From: an uncultured Erythrobacter sp.
Lineage (GTDB): Bacteria; Pseudomonadota; Alphaproteobacteria; Sphingomonadales; Sphingomonadaceae
Assembly (NCBI GenBank): GCA_947501215.1
Contig: CANMUS010000002.1
Span: 620,001 to 684,000, forward strand
Direction of reading: 5' to 3'
Length of the DNA: 64,000 nucleotides
Shown here: positions 8,966 to 17,463 of the stretch, one piece after another
Numbering within the stretch: the stretch's first letter is position 1
How the letters are laid out: the number at the start of each line of letters is the position of its first letter
Made by a program: the position numbers and the translations under genes
Notes under the pieces: generated by a model
The model's input: only the letters and a program-made list of their open reading frames with translations
Databases searched by the model: none
What the model was told of the DNA's origin: nothing

Positions 8966-10219
8966 ATGGCCCAACCCACCGGTATCCACGCGCGCCGCGC
9001 CTCGCTTCGCCTGCTCGATGCCGTGTTGCGCCGGGGCGAGACGCTCGACATCGCCTTCGCCGCCGCCACGAAGGACGTGCGCAAGTTCGAGGACAAGGCA
9101 CTTGCCCGCGCGATCGCCAGCGAGAGCCTGCGCTGGCTGGTCGATCTCGATGACTTGATCGACAGTGCGACGAAAAAGCCGCTGCCCGATGATGCCAAGG
9201 CGCGCATGGTGCTGCGCCTGATGCTCGCCCAGTGGCTGCGGCTCGACACGCCGCCGCATGCCGTGGTGGCGACCGGGCTCGACCTGCTGTCGGGCGGGCC
9301 GCGCAGGTTGGCACATGGTGTGTTTTCGACGCTGACGAAGCGGGAAGCGCAATTGGCGGATGCGCCGACCCTGCCTGCCGATGTCGCCGCGCGCTGGGGC
9401 GAGCGGGCTCCGGCGATCGCAGCCGGTCTCGCCGAGCCGCCGCCGCTCGACCTGACCCTGCGCGACCCGGAACAGACCGCGCATTGGGCGAACCAGCTTT
9501 CTGCCGACAGCCTTATGCCCGGTCACCTGCGCCTGCCGCGCGGCGGCAATGTGGAGAAGCTGCCGGGCTTCGCGGAAGGGGCATGGTGGGTGCAGGACCT
9601 TGCAGCCTCGCTGCCCGCGCGTCTCCTCGGGCAGGGCGAGGGTCGGCACGTGCTCGATCTGTGCGCAGCGCCGGGCGGCAAGTCATTGCAACTGGCTGCG
9701 CAGGGCTGGCAAGTGACTTCGCTCGACATCTCGAAGCGCCGTCTCGAACTGCTGCGGGCAAATTTGAACCGCACGGGCCTGAAGGCAAGCATCGTTCGCA
9801 CCGATGCCCTGACGTGGGAGCCGAAGCACAAATACGATGCCATCCTGCTCGATGCTCCCTGCACCGCAACCGGCACCGCGCGCCGCCATCCCGACGTGAT
9901 CCACCGCATCGGTCCGCGTCAGATCGAGGAAATGGCTGAGCTGCAATCCGCACTGGTCGAGCGCGCCCAGGGCTGGCTGAAACCCGGCGGAACTCTGGTT
10001 TACGCCACCTGCTCGCTGGAGCGGGAGGAGGGCGAGGATCAGGCTTCGGCGATCACGCTGGCAACCGATGCGATCCGCGCCGACGAGCTTCCCGAGAGCA
10101 TCGTACCGACGAGCGAGGGCTGGCTCCGCACCGATCCCGGCATGCTGGAGGATCAGGGCGGACTGGATGGCTTCTTCATCGGGCGGTGGAAAGCGGATCA
10201 GGCCTCAGCGAGCGCATAG
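8966..10219 (+). CDS. rsmB: RsmB-family 16S rRNA (cytosine-C5) methyltransferase
   Basis: A 417-residue protein with an N-terminal NusB-like helical domain (about 1-140) and a C-terminal Rossmann methyltransferase domain. Seen motifs are LDLCAAPGGKS (SAM binding), DAPCTATGTARRHPD (with the PC motif) and YATCSLEREEGEDQ (with the TC nucleophile Cys). RsmB methylates C967 of 16S rRNA in E. coli; the domain pair makes that the best name, although related RNA m5C enzymes share the catalytic half. ATG 8966 follows a GAGG element. The 3' end overlaps the convergent gene at 10198 by 22 bases. Confidence 0.92.
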   Translation: MAQPTGIHARRASLRLLDAVLRRGETLDIAFAAATKDVRKFEDKALARAIASESLRWLVDLDDLIDSATKKPLPDDAKARMVLRLMLAQWLRLDTPPHAVVATGLDLLSGGPRRLAHGVFSTLTKREAQLADAPTLPADVAARWGERAPAIAAGLAEPPPLDLTLRDPEQTAHWANQLSADSLMPGHLRLPRGGNVEKLPGFAEGAWWVQDLAASLPARLLGQGEGRHVLDLCAAPGGKSLQLAAQGWQVTSLDISKRRLELLRANLNRTGLKASIVRTDALTWEPKHKYDAILLDAPCTATGTARRHPDVIHRIGPRQIEEMAELQSALVERAQGWLKPGGTLVYATCSLEREEGEDQASAITLATDAIRADELPESIVPTSEGWLRTDPGMLEDQGGLDGFFIGRWKADQASASA

Positions 10220-11016
10220 CGGATATCCGTGCAGTCGTGGCCGGCTTGCCGGACGCGCATCGCGACCTCGCTGTCACCTCTACCTAGCAATTCTATGGTG
10301 AAAGGACTGCCGAGTTCGACATAGTGCCGGAAGGCCATTTCGGCGCTTGTGACGCGGAAGGGCTGACCCTCGCGTGTCAGGCTGACGAACTGCCGCGCCA
10401 CTTCTGCGAGGTGGGCGGAGTTCACATGGTCGCCCGAGCCGTCGAGCCAAGGGTGATGTGGCGTCATGCTATTGGCAGTGTCGAGCAAGCCATGAGCGGT
10501 GCCATTGTCGAGCGGGCCGAGCAACGGCCGCTCATCTTGGGCAAGGCCGAGAAGCGATGCATCCGCATAGGCGAAGTCGTCGGAACTGCTCTTCGGCGCA
10601 GCCACCTTGTCGCCCTTGCGCCACGCCTCGAAGTCGCGGGTGCGGAAAACCACGCCGCGACCGTCGAGCCGACAGATGTGGCGCCCCTCGGCATCCGCGA
10701 AGTCGATCGAGAAGCTCTCTTTCCCGTCGATCGTCGTGCGGCGGTAGGTCCCGCTGGCATAGGTCCCGACATCGGGATCGCCGCATTCCCAGCGCGTCCA
10801 GGTGAGCGCGGACCACTTGTCGGGGTCCCAATTGCCGAGCGCCGCGGCGCATTCCACGCTCACCCAATAGCTCAGCGCCTGAATCGCGCCGGGATGGTGC
10901 GGGTGGAGCGCTGTCCAGGGCCAGGCGCCCGCATCCCGCGAGCAGGCGAACTCTACGCTGCCGTCATCGAGGACGACATGGTCGCCGGTAAACGCCTTGC
11001 CATGCGGTCCTGGCAT
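10198..11016 (-). CDS. Conserved hypothetical protein
   Basis: A 272-residue soluble protein with no signal peptide or membrane helix. I do not recognise a defined family. It is rich in Asp, His and Trp, with stretches such as ALHPHHPGA and MTPHHPWLD. The C-terminal half (AEVARQFVSLTREGQPFRVTSAEMAFRHYVEL) has the feel of a hotdog-type or ligand-binding fold, but that is a guess. It lies 12 bases downstream of msrA on the same strand, so the two probably share a transcript. The start ATG 11016 has only a weak ribosome site. Its stop lies inside the 3' end of rsmB. Confidence 0.75.
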   Translation of the reverse strand: MPGPHGKAFTGDHVVLDDGSVEFACSRDAGAWPWTALHPHHPGAIQALSYWVSVECAAALGNWDPDKWSALTWTRWECGDPDVGTYASGTYRRTTIDGKESFSIDFADAEGRHICRLDGRGVVFRTRDFEAWRKGDKVAAPKSSSDDFAYADASLLGLAQDERPLLGPLDNGTAHGLLDTANSMTPHHPWLDGSGDHVNSAHLAEVARQFVSLTREGQPFRVTSAEMAFRHYVELGSPFTIELLGRGDSEVAMRVRQAGHDCTDIRYALAEA

Positions 11017-11028
11017 CGGGCCTGTCGC

Positions 11029-11571
11029 TCAGGCGTCTTCCTTCAAATATTTCTGGAAGCTCTTGCGCAGCTTCATCAGTTTGGGCGGGATCACCGCCTG
11101 GCAATAGGGGTTCCGCTGGCCTTCGCCTTCCCAGTATTCCTGGTGGTAGTCCTCTGCCGGATACCAGTCGCCGGTCTCGATCGTCGTGACGGCGCTCTGG
11201 CCCTCGTGCTCGGCGTTCCACCGCTCGATAGCCGCTTGCGCCTCGGCATGCTGGGTGTCGTCGAGCGGGAAGATCGCGCTGCGATATTGCGTGCCGATGT
11301 CGCCGCCCTGGCGGTTGAGCTGGGTCGGGTCATGCGTGCCGAGGAACACGTCGTAGAGCTGGCCGAGCCTGATCGCGTCCGGATCGAAGGTCACGCGCAC
11401 GCCCTCGGCATGGCCGGTGCTGCCGGTGCAGACCTGCTTGTAGGTCGGATCGGGCACATCGCCGCCGATATAGCCGCTCTCGACCTCATGGACGCCGATG
11501 ACGTCCTTCATCACCGCCTCGGTGCACCAGAAGCATCCACCCGCCACGATCGCCTGCTGTGTCTCGCTCAT
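11029..11571 (-). CDS. msrA: Peptide methionine (S)-S-oxide reductase MsrA
   Basis: Repairs oxidised methionine. The 180-residue protein begins with AGGCFWCTEA, whose Cys13 is the catalytic residue of MsrA, and continues with GYIGGDVPDPTYKQVCTGSTGHAE and GGDIGTQYRS, all family hallmarks. ATG 11571 has a strong AAAGGAGA ribosome site eight bases upstream. The frame is open far upstream but that part is antisense to the next gene. No resolving-Cys pair is obvious at the C-terminus. The downstream hypothetical gene at 10198-11016 is likely co-transcribed. Confidence 0.96.
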   Translation of the reverse strand: MSETQQAIVAGGCFWCTEAVMKDVIGVHEVESGYIGGDVPDPTYKQVCTGSTGHAEGVRVTFDPDAIRLGQLYDVFLGTHDPTQLNRQGGDIGTQYRSAIFPLDDTQHAEAQAAIERWNAEHEGQSAVTTIETGDWYPAEDYHQEYWEGEGQRNPYCQAVIPPKLMKLRKSFQKYLKEDA

Positions 11572-11670
11572 CGTAATCTCCTTTGCGCCAGAGATAGGAA
11601 GTGCCTCACGCCTTGTCATCCACCGGCGGCGGGTGCAGGAAGCGCGCATCGATTTTCCGGGAGAGACTGT

Positions 11671-12522
11671 ATGCGTATCCTGCTTGCCACCGCCGCCCTG
11701 GCTATTGCCGTGCCTGCCATGGCCGATCACCACGAACTGCCCGACGTAGAAGAATTCGCGGCAACCCATGCCGAAGCCATCTCGGGCGCGATCAACCACC
11801 CGAGCCGTGCCGACGACCGCGCACGCGACCAGTTCCGCCACCCGGCCGAAACACTCGCTTTCTTCCGCGTCGAACCCGACATGAAGGTCGGCGAATACGC
11901 TCCCGGCGGCGGTTGGTACACGCGCGTGCTGGGCCATTATCTGGGCGGCGAAGGTCAACTGTTCGGCCTCTATTTCGACCCCACCAGCGGACCCTTCAAC
12001 GAGGAAGCGCAACAGCGCATTCGCGCCGGCGCTACCGGCTTTCCCGCCGAAGCTGCCGAATTCACCGGGCTCCCGGCCGAGAACTTCTCCGCGATGACGC
12101 TCGATGCGATTCCCGAAGGCGAAGCGGGGACGCTCGACCGGGTGCTGGTCGTTCGCATGATGCACAACCTGATGCGCTGGAACAATGCCGACAGCGAGCT
12201 GAAGAAGATGCGCGACCTGCTGAAACCTGGCGGCATGCTCGGCATTGTGCAGCACCGCGCACCGGCAGATGCCAGCGCGGATTATGCGAACGGATCGAAG
12301 GGTTACCTGCGGCAGGACGATGTCATCGGCTATGTCGAAGCGCTGGGCTTCGAACTGGTCGACACTAGCGAGGTCAATGCCAATCCGCGCGATCCGGCAA
12401 ACTGGGAAGGCGGCGTTTGGATGATGCCGCCATCGCTCGGCGGTGACGATGCGATGGACGCGCAAACCCGCGACCTGGGCGAAAGCGACCGCATGACGCT
12501 GCTGTTCCGCAAGCGCGATTGA
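11671..12522 (+). CDS. Exported class I SAM-methyltransferase-like protein
   Basis: A 283-residue protein with a clean Sec signal peptide (MRILLATAALAIAVPAMA, then DHHE) followed by a Rossmann methyltransferase-like domain: VGEYAPGGGWYTRVLG resembles the SAM-binding loop and MRDLLKPGGMLGIVQH resembles the post-motif strand. It matches a group annotated as predicted methyltransferases (COG4798-like, from memory). The odd point is export: SAM is not known to be available in the periplasm, so the fold may bind something else. ATG 11671 follows GGGAGAGA. It is divergent from msrA. Confidence 0.8.
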   Translation: MRILLATAALAIAVPAMADHHELPDVEEFAATHAEAISGAINHPSRADDRARDQFRHPAETLAFFRVEPDMKVGEYAPGGGWYTRVLGHYLGGEGQLFGLYFDPTSGPFNEEAQQRIRAGATGFPAEAAEFTGLPAENFSAMTLDAIPEGEAGTLDRVLVVRMMHNLMRWNNADSELKKMRDLLKPGGMLGIVQHRAPADASADYANGSKGYLRQDDVIGYVEALGFELVDTSEVNANPRDPANWEGGVWMMPPSLGGDDAMDAQTRDLGESDRMTLLFRKRD

Positions 12523-12564
12523 CCGGTTTGCCACAGCTGTAAGCTGGCATTCATCCAGCACCTG

Positions 12565-12603
12565 CAAATCCCTCGATGTAACATTATTACATCGAGGGAT
12601 TTG
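12565..12603. promoter_or_regulatory. Perfect 17-bp inverted repeat covering the ribosome site of the SIMPL gene
   Basis: Left arm 12565-12581 (CAAATCCCTCGATGTAA), 5-base loop 12582-12586, right arm 12587-12603, with no mismatch. The only good ribosome binding site for the downstream ATG at 12607 (GAGGG, 12594-12598) lies inside the right arm. As RNA the hairpin would hide it; as DNA the palindrome could be an operator for a dimeric repressor. There is no T-run after it, so it is not a typical terminator of the preceding gene. Confidence 0.75.
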
Positions 12604-12606
12604 TCC

Positions 12607-13383
12607 ATGATTCGCGTTCGTTATCTGGCTCTCGCCGCTGCCCCACTCGCTCTCGCCGGATGTGAGCGGGCCGACGACGCGCGCGGTGTAGACCACGGTG
12701 AGACCCTGCTCTCGGTCAGCGCCAGCGGGCAGGCGGAAAGCCGCCCCGACCGCGCGCAGTTCCGCGCCGGGATCGAGACCTTCAGCCGCAATGCCACCTC
12801 CGCCAGCGATGCCAATGCCAAGAAGATCGCCGAAATCGTCGCGGCCCTGCGCGAACTCGGCGTCGCGGAAGAGGACATCCAGACCCAGAGCGTCAACGTC
12901 GGCCGGATCGAATATGGTGACCGCGAGGGGCAGTACCGCGCGATGAACGTGGTCGAGGTGACGATGGACGATCCCGACCGCGCGGGCGCCGCCGTCACTG
13001 CCGTCACGGAGGCGGGCGCAAACGTCCTTTCCGGCCCCAGCCTGACGATGAGCGATCCCGAAGCCACAGCCAACCTCGCCTATGCCGACGCCTACAAGGC
13101 GGCGCGGCAGCGGGCGGAGGCCTATGCCGAGGCGGCGGGAATGGAGGTCAGCCGCGTGCTCTACATCCGCGATGCCGGCGGCCAGCAGGGCGAGACCTGG
13201 ATACGCGGTGCGGAGGCGATGAACGAGGCAATGGTCCAGCGCACATCCAACGCGCCGCCGCCGCCCGTGGCCCCGCCGCCGCCGATCAACATGGGGCCGC
13301 GCCCCGAGGAAGGCGGCATGATGGTCGGCACCACGCGCAGCAATGTCTTTATCCAGGTGGACTTCGCGCTGCAGGAGAAATAG
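12607..13383 (+). CDS. SIMPL-domain (DUF541) lipoprotein
   Basis: A 258-residue protein starting at ATG 12607 with a lipoprotein signal (LAAAPLALAGC, lipidated Cys19), then a SIMPL/DUF541 domain beginning LLSVSASGQAESRPDRAQF. A proline-rich patch (NAPPPPVAPPPPINM) precedes the final strand. SIMPL proteins are periplasmic or outer-membrane oligomers linked to stress tolerance, with no settled molecular function. A TTG at 12601 is in frame but lies within the hairpin arm, so ATG 12607 is preferred. It is followed after 11 bases by aguB. Confidence 0.88.
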   Translation: MIRVRYLALAAAPLALAGCERADDARGVDHGETLLSVSASGQAESRPDRAQFRAGIETFSRNATSASDANAKKIAEIVAALRELGVAEEDIQTQSVNVGRIEYGDREGQYRAMNVVEVTMDDPDRAGAAVTAVTEAGANVLSGPSLTMSDPEATANLAYADAYKAARQRAEAYAEAAGMEVSRVLYIRDAGGQQGETWIRGAEAMNEAMVQRTSNAPPPPVAPPPPINMGPRPEEGGMMVGTTRSNVFIQVDFALQEK

Positions 13384-13394
13384 TCCCTTTTAGC

Positions 13395-14246
13395 ATGAGA
13401 GACATTACCGTCGCCGCCCTCCAGCTGCCGCTTGGCAGCGACGACGAGCAGACCAATATCGCCGCAGTCGGCGAAATGGTCGAGCAGGCCGCCGCGCGCG
13501 GGGCCGAAATCGTCCTGCCGCCCGAGCTCTTCGCCGGCCCCTATTTCTGCCAGGTCGAGGACGAGGCGCTGTTCGCCCGCGCGCGCCCGACGCTCGAACA
13601 TCCCTCGGTCGTCGCCATGCGCAAACTGGCGGCCAGGCTGAAGGTCGCCATCCCCACCAGCTTTTTCGAGCGCGACGGGCATCACTATTACAACACGCTC
13701 GCCATGATCGGCCCCGACGGGGAGATCATGGGTACCTACCGCAAGAGCCACATTCCCGACGGGCCGGGGTATGAGGAGAAATACTATTTCCGCCCCGGCA
13801 ACGACGGGTTCAAGGTGTGGGACTTGATGGGTACCCGTATCGGCGTCGGCGTATGCTGGGACCAGTGGTATCCCGAAGCGGCACGCGTGATGGCGCTGAT
13901 GGGGGCCGAGCTGCTGTTCTACCCGACCGCCATCGGCTCCGAACCCTATGACGCCGAATTCGACACCAGCCGCATGTGGCAGCGCGCAATGCAGGGGCAC
14001 AGCGTGTCGAACTGCATGCCGGTGATCGCGGCGAACCGGATTGGCAAGGAAGGCAATGCCGATTTCTACGGCCACAGCTTCATCACCAACGAATGGGGCG
14101 ACAAGCTGGTGGAATTCGGCCGCGAGGAGGACGGCGTGTTGGTCGCGACGCTCGATCTCGATCAGGCGGCGATCCACCGCGCCGGCATGGGCTTCTTCCG
14201 CGACCGGCGACCGCAGCTCTACGGGCGCATCGCCGAGGATATCTGA
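13395..14246 (+). CDS. aguB: N-carbamoylputrescine amidase
   Basis: A 283-residue nitrilase-superfamily enzyme that hydrolyses N-carbamoylputrescine to putrescine in the agmatine route of polyamine synthesis. The catalytic triad is visible: Glu44 in LPPELFAGPYF, Lys117 in TYRKSHIPDGPGYEEKYYF and Cys154 in GVGVCWDQWYPE. The GPGYEEKYYFRPG stretch is characteristic of AguB within the superfamily. No agmatine deiminase (aguA of that pathway) is adjacent. It follows the SIMPL gene closely and is followed after eight bases by a small hypothetical gene. Confidence 0.94.
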   Translation: MRDITVAALQLPLGSDDEQTNIAAVGEMVEQAAARGAEIVLPPELFAGPYFCQVEDEALFARARPTLEHPSVVAMRKLAARLKVAIPTSFFERDGHHYYNTLAMIGPDGEIMGTYRKSHIPDGPGYEEKYYFRPGNDGFKVWDLMGTRIGVGVCWDQWYPEAARVMALMGAELLFYPTAIGSEPYDAEFDTSRMWQRAMQGHSVSNCMPVIAANRIGKEGNADFYGHSFITNEWGDKLVEFGREEDGVLVATLDLDQAAIHRAGMGFFRDRRPQLYGRIAEDI

Positions 14247-14254
14247 GCGGGCTC

Positions 14255-14674
14255 GTGACGGCAGGGATCACTCAGGACGCGCTCGACCGGCTCTTTACTG
14301 CCGCGCTGGAAGCCGCCGTGGCGCGGATGGAGAAGGACGGGCATTTCTTCCCACTAGTTTTTGAGATGCGCGCCAACGGGATGATCCACAATGTGGCCAT
14401 GCTCGAAACCGCCCCGGTCGATGGCAGCGCAGATGTGCTTGGGAGACTGACGGCGATGTTGCGGACGCGCGCAGACGAGGGGACGATCGTCGCCTCGGCC
14501 ATCGTCCTGCAAGGGGGCGACGACCAGCGTATGTCCGTTCGGCTGCGCGCGCAGAACTATGCGAAGAACATTTTCGTGCCCTTCGAGATCGAGCGCAAGG
14601 GTTTCGTGAAGCGGCGGAGGCGCGTGTCGCTCGGCGACATCTCGGGCGACACCGTACCCAACGACGTCTTCTAG
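14255..14674 (+). CDS. Conserved hypothetical protein, 139 residues
   Basis: Starts at a GTG eight bases after aguB, with a poor ribosome site, suggesting coupled translation. The product is a small soluble alpha/beta-looking protein (DRLFTAALEAAVARMEKDGHFFPLVFEM at the start, a basic patch KGFVKRRRRVSLGD near the end). I do not recognise a family. The spacing to aguB suggests co-transcription but says nothing firm about function. Its stop overlaps the stop of the convergent peptidase gene by four bases. Confidence 0.7.
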   Translation: MTAGITQDALDRLFTAALEAAVARMEKDGHFFPLVFEMRANGMIHNVAMLETAPVDGSADVLGRLTAMLRTRADEGTIVASAIVLQGGDDQRMSVRLRAQNYAKNIFVPFEIERKGFVKRRRRVSLGDISGDTVPNDVF

Positions 14675-16095
14675 CCGCCTGCAAGTTTCTTCAAGATGAT
14701 CGACCAATGGTCGAGCCCGTCGTAGAAAGCATCGACCCGCATGCGCTCGTTGAGGCCGTGGGCATAGATGTCCTGCGGTCGGCTGGCTCCAGCGCCGATG
14801 GCGATCGTGTCGTAGCCCAGCGTCCGGTAATGCATGCCGTCCGTGCCGCCCGAGGACATATTCGGGATCATCGGGATGTCGCGCCCGAAGCGCGCCGTCA
14901 GCGATTTGGCCAGCGCCGCGCGGACCTCGTCGGGAAAGCTACTCATGCCGCTCTCGGTTGCCTCTGCGCGCTGGGTGATCGCGACGTCGGGATTGCCGAT
15001 GACCTCGGCCAGCGTCGCCTTCACGCTATCCACGCCCTCGCCCGGCCACACCCGACAATTGACCGCAGCGCTGGCCGATTGCGGTAGAGCGTTTTCGGCA
15101 TGCCCTGCCTCCAGCATGGTCGCGACGCAGGTCGTGCCGAGCGTACCGACGAAGCCGGGATCGGCGCGGATGATCTCGATGGCCTCGGCATCGCTCGGGT
15201 CCTCGGCAAAGCGCGTCATCGCATCGCCCAGCGCACCGGGCACGCTTTGGCCTAGCGCCGCGAAATAGCTGCGGGTGAGCTCGCTCTCGCGGACGGGAAA
15301 GCGATGGTCGGCGATCTTCGTCAGCGCGGCGGCCAGCTCGTAGATCGCATTGTCGCTGCGCGGGCGCGAGGAATGGCCGCCGGAATTGGTCACCGTGAGG
15401 TCGAAGGTAACATATGTCTTCTCGGCCAGCTGCACCTGCTGCGCGAGCGGTGAGAAGTCGTCGGCCAGTCCGATGCCGCCCGCATCCGAGTTGAGGACGT
15501 AGGCGGGGTCCACGTTCTCCGCGACCCATTTGGCCTGCGCGCGGGTGGAGATCATGCCGGTCTCCTCGTCGCCCGAGAAAACGAGGTAGAGATCGCGGTT
15601 CGGCACCCAGCCTTCCTGCTTCAGCCGCATGAAGGTGCCGGTGAGGTTGGCGACGCCGTATTTGTTGTCCTGCGTGCCGCGCGCGTAGAAATAGCCGTCT
15701 TCCTCGGTCAGCGTGAACGGCGCGCGCTCCCAATCCTTGGGCAGCGCATCGACCACGTCCATGTGGGCGAGCATGACGATGGGTTTCTTGCCCGACGCGC
15801 CATTGCCGGGATAGCGCACGATCAGCCCCTGTGTCGGCTCGCCCTCGCTGTCGTAATCGGTCACCATGAGGTCTTCGGCTGCAAAACCCGCTTCGGACAA
15901 CCGCCCGACCAGATAGGCGACCATCTCGTCCATCTGCTGGTGGCCGCGCGCGGTGCGGAAGGCGATAATGTCGGCATAGAGCGCGCGCATCATCTGCTGG
16001 TGCTCGGTGCGCTGTTCGACCGCGTTCGTGTCTTGCGCGGCGAGGGGCGCGCAGACCGCGGCTCCCGCTGCAAGTGCCAGCATCAGTTTACGCAT
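14671..16095 (-). CDS. Secreted M20-family zinc metallopeptidase
   Basis: A 474-residue M20/M25/M40 peptidase (dipeptidase/carboxypeptidase group). The start ATG 16095 has AGGGGAGA upstream and opens with a Sec signal peptide (MRKLMLALAAGAAVCAPLAAQ). Zinc-site motifs are AHMDVVDALP (His, Asp), GTQDNKYGVAN (bridging Asp) and SGDEETG (general base Glu). The lid domain starts with NSGGHSSRP. An upstream ATG at 16170 would place the signal peptide internally, so it is rejected. It is divergent from folK. Substrate is unknown; periplasmic peptide turnover is the simplest role. Confidence 0.92.
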   Translation of the reverse strand: MRKLMLALAAGAAVCAPLAAQDTNAVEQRTEHQQMMRALYADIIAFRTARGHQQMDEMVAYLVGRLSEAGFAAEDLMVTDYDSEGEPTQGLIVRYPGNGASGKKPIVMLAHMDVVDALPKDWERAPFTLTEEDGYFYARGTQDNKYGVANLTGTFMRLKQEGWVPNRDLYLVFSGDEETGMISTRAQAKWVAENVDPAYVLNSDAGGIGLADDFSPLAQQVQLAEKTYVTFDLTVTNSGGHSSRPRSDNAIYELAAALTKIADHRFPVRESELTRSYFAALGQSVPGALGDAMTRFAEDPSDAEAIEIIRADPGFVGTLGTTCVATMLEAGHAENALPQSASAAVNCRVWPGEGVDSVKATLAEVIGNPDVAITQRAEATESGMSSFPDEVRAALAKSLTARFGRDIPMIPNMSSGGTDGMHYRTLGYDTIAIGAGASRPQDIYAHGLNERMRVDAFYDGLDHWSIILKKLAGG

Positions 16096-16157
16096 CGCCT
16101 GTCTCCCCTTCGCTCCGGCCCGTTCCCAAGGGCGGTGCGCGACGCTAGGGCTGGGGC

Positions 16158-16643
16158 ATGAGCGAGGCAAGCGGACATCGCTATATCTTGGCGCTGGGGT
16201 CGAACATGCGGCTATCCGGCGTAGGCGGGCCGCGCGCGGTACTCCGGGCTGCGATCGAGGTTCTCGCCGATCAAGAGCTGGACGTGCTGGCGGTCTCTCC
16301 GATTATCGCAAGCGCGCCGGTCGGGCCATCGCAGCGGCGCTATGCCAATGCCGCGATACTGGTCGCGAGCCACCTTTCTCCGCCGGACATGCTTTCACTG
16401 CTGCAGGCAGTCGAGCGGGACTTCGGCCGGCAGCGGCGAGGCCAACGCTGGCGGGCCCGTACGCTGGATCTCGACATCGTCCTGTGGACCGGCGGCATTT
16501 GGGTTTCGCCGGATCTGGCGATTCCGCATCCGGCTTTTCGCGAGCGTCCTTTCGTACTCATCCCGGCAGCGCAGATCGCACCTGGCTGGCGCGATCCGCT
16601 GACCGGCCTCACGCTGCGGCAGCTCGAAGCGCGCGCGGTTTGA
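16158..16643 (+). CDS. folK: 2-amino-4-hydroxy-6-hydroxymethyldihydropteridine pyrophosphokinase
   Basis: A 161-residue HPPK enzyme of folate synthesis, transferring pyrophosphate from ATP to the pterin. Diagnostic features are the N-terminal ILALGSN, the RRGQRWRARTLDLDIVLW signature with the metal-binding DLD pair, and IPHPAFRERPFVLIP. Length is normal. Other folate genes are not nearby. The 3' end overlaps the convergent acetyltransferase gene by 35 bases. Confidence 0.95.
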   Translation: MSEASGHRYILALGSNMRLSGVGGPRAVLRAAIEVLADQELDVLAVSPIIASAPVGPSQRRYANAAILVASHLSPPDMLSLLQAVERDFGRQRRGQRWRARTLDLDIVLWTGGIWVSPDLAIPHPAFRERPFVLIPAAQIAPGWRDPLTGLTLRQLEARAV

Positions 16644-17184
16644 TGGCAGTGGCCGGGTTGCCGCGATAGACGGTCCAGCTGTCCGCATCCTCGAACAGCG
16701 CGCCCCGCGCGGCGAGGGCGGCTCCGTCGCCCATGGTCACCCCGGGCCCGACGAACCCCTCCGCCGCGACCCAGCAGCGCCGCCCCACGGTGATCGGGCG
16801 CAATTGCAGCTGGAAGTCGGGGTCCGACAGGTCGTGAGTACTCGCGCAGAGAAACGCGCCTTGCGAAACCACGCTGTCGTTGCCGATGGCGATGCGGCCC
16901 TGATTGTAGATGCGCGCACCGGGCCCGATCAGCACATTGTCGCCGAGCGTCAGCGTCGATGGCAGCCAGATCCGCACGCTCGCATGGACCCGGCATCCCC
17001 GCCCCAGCGACGCGCCGAACAAACGCAGCATCAGCGCCCGCCAGCCATGCAGCGGCGGCGGCGTCCAGCGGCACAGGACCAGCCAGCAGGCCTGCCACAC
17101 CACCCGCAGCAAACGGTTGCCAAGCGTGAACGACGGCCCGCCGGTGCGGCTCTGCGCTGCTTTCGCGTCCAGCGGTTCGACCAT
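16609..17184 (-). CDS. WcaF-like left-handed beta-helix acetyltransferase
   Basis: A 191-residue hexapeptide-repeat acyltransferase. The pattern of isoleucine- and glycine-spaced hexapeptides (LTLGDNVLIGPGARIYNQGRIAIG onwards), the STHDLSDPDF active-site loop containing the catalytic His, and the C-terminal VYRGNPATAIKPR match the WcaF/colanic acid acetyltransferase group, which acetylates exopolysaccharide precursors. No polysaccharide cluster is adjacent, so the acceptor is unknown. The start is taken at ATG 17184; the frame extends to 17265 without a better ribosome site. Confidence 0.88.
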   Translation of the reverse strand: MVEPLDAKAAQSRTGGPSFTLGNRLLRVVWQACWLVLCRWTPPPLHGWRALMLRLFGASLGRGCRVHASVRIWLPSTLTLGDNVLIGPGARIYNQGRIAIGNDSVVSQGAFLCASTHDLSDPDFQLQLRPITVGRRCWVAAEGFVGPGVTMGDGAALAARGALFEDADSWTVYRGNPATAIKPRALRAAAA

Positions 17185-17294
17185 AAATCCCGTGCGGCTC
17201 CTGTCCTCGGCCGGTGGTAGCCACGCGAATGCACGCAAACAAGCAAGAGCCGCTTGACCGCCCACCGCCGCATGCCTAGGTGCCCCACCGTGGT

Positions 17295-17371
<77 letters not shown>

Positions 17372-17427
17372 CGATTCCAATGACTTAGTTGTCATTAGCT
17401 CTGAAGTAAGTGCTGCAGTTCCTATCC

Positions 17428-17447
17428 AGCAATCAGATAGCAAGCAC
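17428..17447 (+). repeat. Left copy of a sub-terminal 19-bp repeat, possible integrase arm site
   Basis: The sequence AGCAATCAGATAGCAAGCA here recurs, in the same orientation and with one mismatch (C to T), at 30977-30995 near the opposite end of the element. Both copies lie just inside the attachment repeats. That placement is typical of arm-type binding sites for a tyrosine integrase or its excisionase, but binding is not shown. Confidence 0.55.
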
Positions 17448-17463
17448 GCGGAATGCTTTCGTC

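Noticed and set aside
10324-11670. Long N-terminal extension in frame with the exported methyltransferase-like gene
   Set aside because: The extension is antisense to a hypothetical gene and msrA, and the internal ATG 11671 has both a ribosome site and a signal peptide.
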